From assembly GCA_947449835.1 (NCBI GenBank), contig CANFSZ010000008.1, positions 1 through 64,000 on the forward strand: a stretch of DNA of 64,000 nt, in the 5' to 3' direction. The notes below the pieces were generated by a model, which saw only the letters and a program-made list of their open reading frames with translations, was not told where the DNA came from and ran no database searches. The position numbers were made by a program, and so were the translations under genes. This DNA is from Opitutia bacterium. Lineage in GTDB: Bacteria > Verrucomicrobiota > Verrucomicrobiia > Opitutales > Opitutaceae. This document shows, in pieces, positions 27,914 to 36,379 of the stretch (position 1 is its first letter; each line of letters opens with the position of its first letter).

Positions 27914-29452
27914 ATGTCCGCCTTTCCCCATCTGCCCCTCGGTCAAGCCATCCCGCCCAGCCCGCACGCGGTATCTTGCAGCTTGCCGACGATGCGCTCC
28001 GTCCGCGGCTACGAGGAGAAAGATCCCGCCATCACCAGCCAGCTCGCTAACGGCTACCCGCGCTTCGTCGTGCATCCGTTCGCGCGTCAACTCGCCGCGC
28101 ACCTCGTCGCCACCAATCCCGCCCTCACCAGCCACACGCTCTGGCTTACGTCGTCTCTCGCTATCGCCGAAAATCTCGTGGCGCACCTTGCCCATCCGAG
28201 CGTGCAACTGTTCATCGATACGCCCGGTCTACACGGCGTCGCTCATCCGGCTGCCTCGGCGCCGCTCGCCGCTCTCACCAAAACCTACCTACAAAACCTG
28301 GGTGGCTTCATTTCGTCGCGCGAAGCGGAGGATCACCTGGTACGCCTCGAACTGCGGCCGGCGATTTATCCCGAAGCCACGTTCACCGGCGATGAGCCCG
28401 CTGAGATTCGCCGCCACCTCGCCCGCGCGCTCAACGCCGGCCACGCCGCCACGATCGCACCCGTGACCGACGCCGATCTTTTTCTCACCAACTGCGGCAT
28501 GAGCGCCATCTACGCGGCTTTTCGCGCCGTCGCCGATCTGCAAGCTACCCGCGGCCGCACGATCTGGCTCCAACTCGGTTGGTTCTACCTCGATACGATC
28601 GCGATCCTCAAAAAATTTACCGCCGGTCCCGGCGACTACGTTTACATCCGCGATATTTTTGACCTCGAAGCTCTCGAGCGCATCTTCGCTGCGCACGGCC
28701 AACGCATCGCCGGCGTCGTCGCCGAAGTGCCCACCAATCCGCTCCTTCAAACGCCCGATATTCCCGCCATCTCCGCGCTTTGTCGCAGCCATGGCGCCGC
28801 GATCCTCATCGACGCTTCCACGGCCTCGCTCTACAACCTCGACGTGCTGCCTCACGCCGACGTAGCGCTCGCCAGCCTCACCAAATACACGGGCAGCGCA
28901 GGCGACCTCACCGCCGGCTTGATCGCCCTCAATCCCGCCCGCCCCGACGCCACCGAGCTTCGCCGTCGACTCGCCCCCGCGCTCGAGCCGCTCTACCGTC
29001 GCGACGCCGCGCGCCTCGCGCACGAAATCGCCGCCACCGAATCCGTCCTCGCAAAAATCCACGCGAGCACGCCCCACGTCGTCGCGTTTCTCGAAAACCA
29101 TCCGGCCATCAAAGACGTTTTCTGGGCGCGCCACGCCACCAGCCGCGCGAATTTCGAAAAGCTCGCCCGCTCGCCCGAAGCCACCGGCGGCATGATCACT
29201 TTTACGCTCCGCGCGCCCGGCGCTTTGGAAAAATTCTACGACCGCCTGCGCCTGCCCAAAGGTCCGAGCTTCGGCATGACGACGACCCTCATCTGTCCGT
29301 TCATGTACCTCGCGCACTACGACCTTGTGACGACGCCCGCCGGCCTCGCCGAATTAGCCGCGAGCAAACTCGATCCCGATCTCCTCCGCCTCTGCATCGG
29401 TTGCGAAGCCGTCGAGGACATCATCGCCGCACTCGCCGAAGCGTTGGCTTAA
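27914..29452 (+). CDS. Cystathionine gamma-synthase-like PLP-dependent enzyme, long form
   Basis: LPLGQAIPPSPHAVSCSLPTMRSVRGYEEKDPAITSQLANGYPRFVVHP; PLP site DVALASLTKYTGSAGDLTAG. Confidence 0.8.
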   Translation: MSAFPHLPLGQAIPPSPHAVSCSLPTMRSVRGYEEKDPAITSQLANGYPRFVVHPFARQLAAHLVATNPALTSHTLWLTSSLAIAENLVAHLAHPSVQLFIDTPGLHGVAHPAASAPLAALTKTYLQNLGGFISSREAEDHLVRLELRPAIYPEATFTGDEPAEIRRHLARALNAGHAATIAPVTDADLFLTNCGMSAIYAAFRAVADLQATRGRTIWLQLGWFYLDTIAILKKFTAGPGDYVYIRDIFDLEALERIFAAHGQRIAGVVAEVPTNPLLQTPDIPAISALCRSHGAAILIDASTASLYNLDVLPHADVALASLTKYTGSAGDLTAGLIALNPARPDATELRRRLAPALEPLYRRDAARLAHEIAATESVLAKIHASTPHVVAFLENHPAIKDVFWARHATSRANFEKLARSPEATGGMITFTLRAPGALEKFYDRLRLPKGPSFGMTTTLICPFMYLAHYDLVTTPAGLAELAASKLDPDLLRLCIGCEAVEDIIAALAEALA

Positions 29453-29485
29453 AATCAACTCCGCGCGATCTCGCGCCGAAGTACC

Positions 29486-29764
29486 GTGGCCACGCCGCTC
29501 GCCTCCTGCACGCTCACGATCAAAGCCGTGCCAAACGCCCCGCGCAGTGCCGTCGTCGGCTGGCTCGGCGAAGCGTTAAAAGTCAAAGTCCACGCCCCAG
29601 CGCTCGAAGGCCGCGCCAACGACGAGCTCTGCGAATTTCTCGCCAACGCCCTCGCCCTCCCCCGCCGCGCCGTGACCGTTCTGCAAGGCGATAAATCCCG
29701 CCAAAAAGTCCTCCGCGTTGCCGGCCTCACGCTCGCCGAAGTCCGCGTCAAATTAGGCGTGTGA
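29486..29764 (+). CDS. DUF167/YggU family protein
   Basis: LTIKAVPNAPRSAVVGWLGEALKVKVHAPALEGRANDELCEFLA...GDKSRQKVLRV. Confidence 0.9.
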   Translation: MATPLASCTLTIKAVPNAPRSAVVGWLGEALKVKVHAPALEGRANDELCEFLANALALPRRAVTVLQGDKSRQKVLRVAGLTLAEVRVKLGV

Positions 29765-31093
29765 TCGCGTCAGGCGCGCGAAGCGCCAACCCAGGAAAAT
29801 CGCCGCGAAACCCAAGCCTGCGGCCAACGCCGACCAAATCCCCACGGCGCCAAATTTCCCGTGCACGCCGAGGAAAAAACCGCCCGGAATTGCTACGCCC
29901 CAATACGCGACGAGCGTGATGATCGCGGGCAACTTCACATCCTGCAGCCCACGCAACAGCGCCGCGCTGATCACCTGCGCGCCATCGACGATTTGAAACA
30001 GCGCCGCCACGACGAGCAGCTGCGCCGCCAACGCCACCACGCCCGCGTCGTCCACAAACCAGCCCGCCACCGCGCGACCCGCCACGAGATAAATCACCAT
30101 AAACACCGCCGCGATGATGACGCCTAGGCCCAACGCGCTAAACCCGATCGGTCGCAACCGCGCCGGCTCCTTCGCGCCTACCGCCGCGCTCACGCGCATG
30201 CCCGCGGCCATCGAAAGCCCGAGCGTCACCATGAACGTCGTGCCCGCACACGTGAACGCGATCTGATGCGCCGCCAACGCCGCCGCGCCCAGCCAGCCCA
30301 TCATAATCGCCGCCGCCGCAAACGCGCCGCTTTCAAAAAATAAAATCCCCGACGTCGGCAACCCGAGTTGCAGCATTTCTTTTAACCGCGTCGTCGAGAG
30401 CGGCGCCCACCACTGCTTCGGCCACGCCGCGCGCGCCGCCGGATCTCGCCGCATCCACTCGAAAATCACCCACGCGCCGAGCGTCCGCGAAATCAACGTC
30501 GAGATACCCGCGCCCGTCAGGCCCAAAGCCGGCGCGCCGAGATTTCCGTAAATAAAAATCCAATTCAAAAAAATGTTCAGCCCGACGCCTCCGAGCATGA
30601 TGAACATCGGCACCCAGGGCCGGCCCATCGCCTCGGCAAATTGCCGCAACGCCAGATACACCAACACCGGCGTGATCGACGCGCCGATCAGCCAGAAAAA
30701 TGGATTCACCAGCGCCAGCACTTCCGGTGGTTGCTGGAACCAGTGCAACTGCCAGCCGAGCGCCACCATCGCCAGCGTCTCGAGCACGCCGAAACCCAGC
30801 GCCAAGGCCAACCCATGCCGCAAATATTCTCCGCAATCCTGCAAGCGCGCCGCGCCGCGCGCACGCGCCACAAACACCGCCACCGGAATCATCAACCCGA
30901 TCCCGATCACATAGAAAACGCCAAACACATTGCCGCCAAACGAGGACGCCGCCAAAGGCACCGTGCCAGTCTGGCCGATCATCACGCTATCAGTGATGCC
31001 CATGAGCATCTGACTGACTTGGCCGACGATGATCGGTACCGCCAGCGCGAGGGTCGGCCGAACTTCGGCAAAAAAAGATGAAAAGCGGCGCAT
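29753..31093 (-). CDS. MATE family efflux transporter
   Basis: LALAVPIIVGQVSQMLMGITDSVMIGQTGTVPLAASSFG. Confidence 0.92.
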   Translation of the reverse strand: MRRFSSFFAEVRPTLALAVPIIVGQVSQMLMGITDSVMIGQTGTVPLAASSFGGNVFGVFYVIGIGLMIPVAVFVARARGAARLQDCGEYLRHGLALALGFGVLETLAMVALGWQLHWFQQPPEVLALVNPFFWLIGASITPVLVYLALRQFAEAMGRPWVPMFIMLGGVGLNIFLNWIFIYGNLGAPALGLTGAGISTLISRTLGAWVIFEWMRRDPAARAAWPKQWWAPLSTTRLKEMLQLGLPTSGILFFESGAFAAAAIMMGWLGAAALAAHQIAFTCAGTTFMVTLGLSMAAGMRVSAAVGAKEPARLRPIGFSALGLGVIIAAVFMVIYLVAGRAVAGWFVDDAGVVALAAQLLVVAALFQIVDGAQVISAALLRGLQDVKLPAIITLVAYWGVAIPGGFFLGVHGKFGAVGIWSALAAGLGFAAIFLGWRFARLTRSHA

Positions 31094-31191
31094 GGAAAAG
31101 ACGCGGACTGTTTCGTGCCCCGCCGCTTCGTGCAATCCGCTTCTCGTAACTGATCGCGCAAAGCGCCGTGGGTTTTCCACGGCGCCGTGAC

Positions 31192-32037
31192 TTACTTCGC
31201 GTTGAGGAGCATGTCTTCCATCAACGTGAGCGCTGTGGCTTCGGTGATGTCGGCCGCACTAAATTTTTTCGCGGCCTGCGCCGCGCCCGCTCCGAGCACA
31301 TCGCTCGCCGAGGCTTGGCCCAAAATCGCGGCGTCTTTCAGGCGGATGGCTGTCATCTGAATATCGGGCACGGCGACCGTGGTGTCGCCGGAAACTTCGG
31401 CGGCGATCAACGTGCGGGTGGAAATGAGCACTTCAATCGCGATGTCCGCGGACTGCGCGAGCGCGTCGCGTTCCTTGGTGGCTTGATCACCGAGCAAACG
31501 AGCGCCGGGTTGCGCGCTGAGCATCACGCCGGCGATGCGTTGATCGGAAAGTTTGGCGCCGCCGCTGCGAAACGCACGGCCGACGAGGCGCTCGATGTCG
31601 CGCACGGTTTGTTGATCGGCAAGCGTGGGCGTGGGTGTGGATGCGTCCTTCGTGGCGTAGGTCGAGGCACCTTTAGTTTTGGTCAAAGTAGTTTTGCCGT
31701 CGGCGGATTTCTCGGTGTAGGATTCGGTGCGGCCAGTGAGTTTGAGGCCGGCGGCATCGACGAGCGAACGGTTCACGTAGATAACAAGGCGCGGCGCGCT
31801 CGCGGCGCCGTAAGCGGCGCGGAATTTATCGACGACAGCCTGCGCGGCGGCGGGCGAGATGAGCGGGGCGGCGTTGGCGCTGTAGAGACGTTGTTCTGCG
31901 GGCGCGGCCGGTTGAGCGGGGGGCGCGGGCCAGGCCTGCGTGACGGGAACCGGCGGCTCGGTGGCGGGCGCGGTGGCTTGCGCGAGCGCGACGACACTGA
32001 GTGCGGGCAAAACGAGAGGAAGGAAAAGTGCTTTCAT
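31192..32037 (-). CDS. Hypothetical secreted protein linked to LpoB cluster
   Basis: Signal peptide MKALFLPLVLPALSVVALAQ; follows YcfL-like gene in the same orientation. Confidence 0.55.
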   Translation of the reverse strand: MKALFLPLVLPALSVVALAQATAPATEPPVPVTQAWPAPPAQPAAPAEQRLYSANAAPLISPAAAQAVVDKFRAAYGAASAPRLVIYVNRSLVDAAGLKLTGRTESYTEKSADGKTTLTKTKGASTYATKDASTPTPTLADQQTVRDIERLVGRAFRSGGAKLSDQRIAGVMLSAQPGARLLGDQATKERDALAQSADIAIEVLISTRTLIAAEVSGDTTVAVPDIQMTAIRLKDAAILGQASASDVLGAGAAQAAKKFSAADITEATALTLMEDMLLNAK

Positions 32038-32054
32038 GGCGGGGACGGCGCGGT

Positions 32055-32471
32055 TCAACGGGCTTGGCGGACGCGGATGGTGTATTTTTTCGCGAGGGTG
32101 TTCATCGCGGTGAAGCGGACGGCCTCGGTGGAATTCTCGGCGAGGATGAGCGTCTGGAACGGCGTCTCGTCGCCGGTGGTGAAGCCTTGGTCGTCTTTGA
32201 AGACGGCGTTGATCTGCACTTCGATGCGGCGGGCTTCGCGGTTTTTCACGTTGGCGACGACTTCGAGGCGGCCGTCGGCGAGCGTGCGTTCTTGGAGGCC
32301 GGTGCAGGTGACGGAGACTTGCGTGGGTTTATCGAGGAGGACGAATTTTTCGGTGTTCTCGACGGTGTAGCGGGTGGTGTCCTGGGGCGTGAAGGGGCCG
32401 GGCGTGGCGCAACCGGCGAGCAGCACGAGGCCAGCGGTGGCGGCTAGGAGGAGGGAGGTTTTGATGTTCAT
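32055..32471 (-). CDS. YcfL/DUF1425-like lipoprotein
   Basis: Lipobox VLLAGC; GLQERTLADGRLEVVANVKNREARRIEVQINAVFKDDQGF. Confidence 0.75.
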   Translation of the reverse strand: MNIKTSLLLAATAGLVLLAGCATPGPFTPQDTTRYTVENTEKFVLLDKPTQVSVTCTGLQERTLADGRLEVVANVKNREARRIEVQINAVFKDDQGFTTGDETPFQTLILAENSTEAVRFTAMNTLAKKYTIRVRQAR

Positions 32472-32512
32472 AACGGTAAGCGTTGGTGGTGGTGTGAACG
32501 TGTGACTCGTGA

Positions 32513-33706
32513 TCAGCGTTTAAGTTCGCTCAAAAATATCACGGTGTCGCGATCGACGGGATCAACATGCAGGGTGAGGGTTTGCGTGAGTCCGCGCAGG
32601 GTCTGGCCGGTGGCGTCTTGGAACTCGAGGGTAGCGGGATAATCGCCGGGGGCGAGGCGGAGCGCGGCAAAGCTGAGGCGTTGCGGGAGGTTGTCCCACA
32701 TGCGGATATCGGCGCGCGGGGTGGTCGCGGCGGAGGCAATTTTGCCGATGAGGCCGATGGCGCCGAGGGCCACGGCGGCGCGGTCGCCGTCGCGGCTGCC
32801 GTTGTTGGCGGCGATCAGGGCGCCGATCAGGGCGACGTCGCCGACGGTATTGGTGGTGCGCTTAAACACGGCTTTGCCGCCGAGAATATAATCCATGACG
32901 CGCCCGCCGCGCGTGGTGGCCTGGAAGTTGAGATCGTCGTAGGCGGGGAGGTTTACCGTCTGGCCGTTGACGTTGAGCGTGGCGGCGTGGGCGGCGGAAT
33001 TTTTGACGAAGAATTTGAGTTGTTCACTGTATTCGCCGCCGCCGTATTTGCGCGGGCCGGTGCCGTATTCGGCGAAAATGAGGACGTTGGCGGCGGGATC
33101 GTAGGCGGGGAGTTTTAGGTTTTTGGCGTTGGCTTGAGCGCGGGCAAAGGCGTCGGAGCCATCGGCGGCGAGTTTGGCGGAGACGAAGCCGTCGAGATAA
33201 TCGAGCAGGACGTAATCGCTTTTGTACTCGGCGGTCTCGGCGTCGCTGTCGATGAGTTGGCCGGAGCGGTAACAGGCGCGGGCGTTGTCGGGCTGGCCGT
33301 CGCGCCAGTAAAGGAGGCCGCGATAATAGTAGGCCATGACGCGTTCGTAAGGCTCGCCGATAAACGTCTTGGTGCTTTCGGCGGAAAACAGGCTGCGGGC
33401 TTTTTTCGCGTCGGCGTCGTTGGCCAAAATGCCGCCGATCAAGGGCAGCGCGGAGTCGAGGTGGAGCTTGGCTTCGTCGGGCTGGCCGGCGCGGAGGGCG
33501 CTGGCGGCAATGCGGTAATCCCAGAGCATGCGGTCTTGCACAGGCGCGGCAGCGCGATGGGTGTTGCCGTCGATGATCGGGTCGCCAGTGAGTCGGGGCT
33601 GCGGGCGCTCAGGCACCGTTGCGCAACCGCTGAGACCGAACAACGCCAAGACCAACGCCGCGCCAAGGATGAGAGAAGGGGAAAGGAAATTAAGGCGATT
33701 TATCAT
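32513..33706 (-). CDS. COG3014-like lipoprotein
   Basis: Lipobox LFGLSGC; YERVMAYYYRGLLYWRDGQPDNARACYRSGQLIDSD...YLDGFVSAKLA. Confidence 0.7.
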   Translation of the reverse strand: MINRLNFLSPSLILGAALVLALFGLSGCATVPERPQPRLTGDPIIDGNTHRAAAPVQDRMLWDYRIAASALRAGQPDEAKLHLDSALPLIGGILANDADAKKARSLFSAESTKTFIGEPYERVMAYYYRGLLYWRDGQPDNARACYRSGQLIDSDAETAEYKSDYVLLDYLDGFVSAKLAADGSDAFARAQANAKNLKLPAYDPAANVLIFAEYGTGPRKYGGGEYSEQLKFFVKNSAAHAATLNVNGQTVNLPAYDDLNFQATTRGGRVMDYILGGKAVFKRTTNTVGDVALIGALIAANNGSRDGDRAAVALGAIGLIGKIASAATTPRADIRMWDNLPQRLSFAALRLAPGDYPATLEFQDATGQTLRGLTQTLTLHVDPVDRDTVIFLSELKR

Positions 33707-33723
33707 CGGACAAGAAGCAGATG

Positions 33724-33763
33724 AAAACGGCGGGCGCGGCGCAAGGCCGACACCCGCCGTTTT
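33724..33763 (-). terminator. Perfect 11-bp inverted repeat with T/A tracts, possible terminator/attenuator between lpoB-like and COG3014-like genes
   Basis: AAAACGGCGGG ... CCCGCCGTTTT with a nested CGGC/GCCG stem. Confidence 0.7.
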
Positions 33764-33793
33764 GATTTAAAGAAAATGCGGAGCGAGCGCGGC

Positions 33794-34423
33794 TCAGCGA
33801 TAAGCGGCGTCTTCGAGGCCCTGTTTCTTGATCTCGGCGGAGCTCTCCCAGATGATCTCGCTGGTGCGGGCGTCGGTGAGACGGAAGCTGTAAAGGATGT
33901 AATCGCTCGTGCCCTTCGAGGTCTTGGTGGTCAGACCTTGGAGTTTGCCGGTGAGGAAATAATCGGCGCCGCGGAATTCGACGACGGAAGGATCGGCGCT
34001 GGCTGTGACTTGGCCGTTGCGCTTGAGCTCGCGCTCACGCTCGAGAGTTTTCATCATTTCGCGATCGAGGAAGCGCACGCGGCCGAGGGCTTTTTCGTTC
34101 AGCTGGGTGCGAATGCGCGTGAGGAAAATGTCTTTGCTGATGGGGAAACGCGTCTCGTTGACAACGGGTTCGAGGACGATGCGCGGGGTTTGTTTGGCGT
34201 TGGCGATTTCCGGGATGGCCAGGACGCCCCGGGCCATTTTGTCCGTGACGGTGACGAGGTCTTGCGACTCGACGCCGGTGCCAGCGACGAAGCCGCGTTC
34301 GTCGGCTTTCATTTCGGTGACCGGGACGCCCGAGGGGCTTTCCACGCCGGTCGCGCAACCGGCGAGAAACAGAGCGGGCGCAGCCACGCTGGCGAGGGTA
34401 AGAAGACGAAGGGAGGTGTTCAT
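33794..34423 (-). CDS. LpoB-like penicillin-binding protein activator lipoprotein
   Basis: Lipobox LFLAGC; PRIVLEPVVNETRFPISKDIFLTRIRTQLNEKALGRVRFLDRE...ADYFLTGKLQGL. Confidence 0.8.
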   Translation of the reverse strand: MNTSLRLLTLASVAAPALFLAGCATGVESPSGVPVTEMKADERGFVAGTGVESQDLVTVTDKMARGVLAIPEIANAKQTPRIVLEPVVNETRFPISKDIFLTRIRTQLNEKALGRVRFLDREMMKTLERERELKRNGQVTASADPSVVEFRGADYFLTGKLQGLTTKTSKGTSDYILYSFRLTDARTSEIIWESSAEIKKQGLEDAAYR

Positions 34424-34481
34424 GGTAAGGTGTTAATAAATGAGAAAGTGACAGAGGGAGATTTGAAACGCTGGAACGCTA

Positions 34482-35084
34482 TCAGTTCCGGCCAAACATG
34501 CGATTGGCGTCGCTCATCGATGACGCGGGTGCCGCTGGCGCCGTGATCACGCGGGATTGCGCCACGGCGGCTGGAACTGAGGACGGCGCGCTGGCGACGG
34601 ACGCCGAGGGGCCGGAGATGGCGGCTTCGCGGCGGCTCGCATTATTGTCCGCGATGGCCCCGATTAAAAGCCCTGCGGCCGCGCCATAAGCCGCTCCGCG
34701 CCAAGCACTATGGCCGAGCGAACCGCTGTTGTTGCCAATTATCGCTCCGGCGATGGCGCCGAGCGTGAGGCCGTTACCGACGTAATTGGGCCGAGTATCC
34801 GCGGTGTCGTAGTAGCCGCCATCGTAAACGTAAACTGGCGCTGGCCGATAAACATAAGGCCGATAATAATAACCGTACGAAGCGGGATAATACCCGTATG
34901 AAAGCGAATAGGCCGGGCCGTAATAACCCAAGCTGTAGCTGATAGAACGGTGATTGCGGCCGTAGTTTTCATAAGACCGTCCATGATCGCCCGAACGGCT
35001 ATTCGAGCCGCCCCGGGATGACTCCGCCTGAGCCGGCGAAGACAACAGAGCGAGGGCTAGACCAAGCGCAAAAAGGGTTTTCAT
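34482..35084 (-). CDS. Secreted Tyr-rich / glycine-zipper protein
   Basis: YSLGYYGPAYSLSYGYYPASYGYYYRPYVYRPAPVYVYDGGYYD, then GLTLGAIAGAIIGNNSGSLGHSAWRGAAYGAAAGLLIGA. Confidence 0.7.
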   Translation of the reverse strand: MKTLFALGLALALLSSPAQAESSRGGSNSRSGDHGRSYENYGRNHRSISYSLGYYGPAYSLSYGYYPASYGYYYRPYVYRPAPVYVYDGGYYDTADTRPNYVGNGLTLGAIAGAIIGNNSGSLGHSAWRGAAYGAAAGLLIGAIADNNASRREAAISGPSASVASAPSSVPAAVAQSRVITAPAAPASSMSDANRMFGRN

Positions 35085-35230
35085 AACGTTAAAAGAATGG
35101 GTGGTAGTGCTCTAGACACGACCGTCAAGGCAAGGTTTCAGCAGATCGCAACCGACGCAAATTTCCACGCGATTTCTTAACCAACCCCTCCCAACCGGCA
35201 GTCCCTTGCCCGCCCAACGCGCCCTACCTG

Positions 35231-36226
35231 TTAAAACACCCCCACTATCACCGCCAGTGCCACCAACGACGTGAGCGTGCTCAACACGATCGCGCCCGCC
35301 GCCAGTCGCTCGTCGCCCTTCATTTCCGCCGCCATCGTGTAAGAAATCACCGCCGAGGGCGTCGCCAGAAAAATCAGGACCGTCTTCAACTCCACGGCGC
35401 CCAGCCCCAGCGCGCGCCCAGCCACCCAGCCGAGCGCCGGCGCGGCCACGGTCTTCAACAGCGCCACGATCAACGGCGTGCGCCACGCCGCCCCGAGTCG
35501 CACCGTCACCAGCGAGCCGCCCACACCGAGCAACCCCAAGGGCAACGCCATCTCGCCCAGCGCGCCGAACGTTTTGTTCACCACCGTCGGCAACTCCCAA
35601 CCCGCCAACGCACACCCGATGCCCGCCAGCGACGCCAAGAGCGGCGGCGTAGTCGCCAACTGCCGCAAAAACGGCCCCAGCATTCCCCACCCGATCCGGT
35701 GTTGGCTCAACAGCAAGACCATGACGCCCCCGACATTAAAAAAAATCATCATCGGCGCCATCGTCAGCACCGCCGCCGCGCGCAGCGAGATGCCGCCCGC
35801 CAGCGTCACGTCCGGCAGCGCATAAATAATCGGTAGCCCCACGAAGGCCAGATTCCCGCGAAACGCCCCTTGGACAAACGTCCCCGCCACCGCGCCCGGC
35901 ACGCGCATCAACCACGCCACGGCGTAGCCCAGCGCCAATACCGCCAGCGTCGCCGCCATCATCCCGCCCAGCATCGCTTTCGCGCCCGTCACGCCGTGGA
36001 TCGACCCCGCCAATTGCGTGAACAACAGCGCCGGCAAGCCCAGCCAATACGTGACGCGATTCGCCTCCTTCAAAAATCCCTCCGACCAAAATTTCGACGC
36101 CTGCAAACCCGCCCCGATGGCGATCAGCAAAAAAACGGGCGCGAGGGTGTTAAGAATCAGCACAGCCCCAGCCAAACGCACCACCCCCCACGCACACAAG
36201 CCACGGCTTTTTAACGCGCTCAGCAT
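35231..36226 (-). CDS. AEC family transporter (second)
   Basis: LILNTLAPVFLLIAIGAGLQASKFWSEGFLKEANRVTYWLGLPALLFTQLA. Confidence 0.85.
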   Translation of the reverse strand: MLSALKSRGLCAWGVVRLAGAVLILNTLAPVFLLIAIGAGLQASKFWSEGFLKEANRVTYWLGLPALLFTQLAGSIHGVTGAKAMLGGMMAATLAVLALGYAVAWLMRVPGAVAGTFVQGAFRGNLAFVGLPIIYALPDVTLAGGISLRAAAVLTMAPMMIFFNVGGVMVLLLSQHRIGWGMLGPFLRQLATTPPLLASLAGIGCALAGWELPTVVNKTFGALGEMALPLGLLGVGGSLVTVRLGAAWRTPLIVALLKTVAAPALGWVAGRALGLGAVELKTVLIFLATPSAVISYTMAAEMKGDERLAAGAIVLSTLTSLVALAVIVGVF

Positions 36227-36379
36227 GATCTCGCGTATTTTTAATTGCGTCAGTCGCGAGCTCTAAGTCCTATCATTTCAGCCTAAAACACAGTACCCAC
36301 CTGTGTTTACCCCACCCCCTCGCTGCGCAAACGGATACCCCTCCTTCGCGTGGCCCATGTCAGCCCATTCATTTACCCC

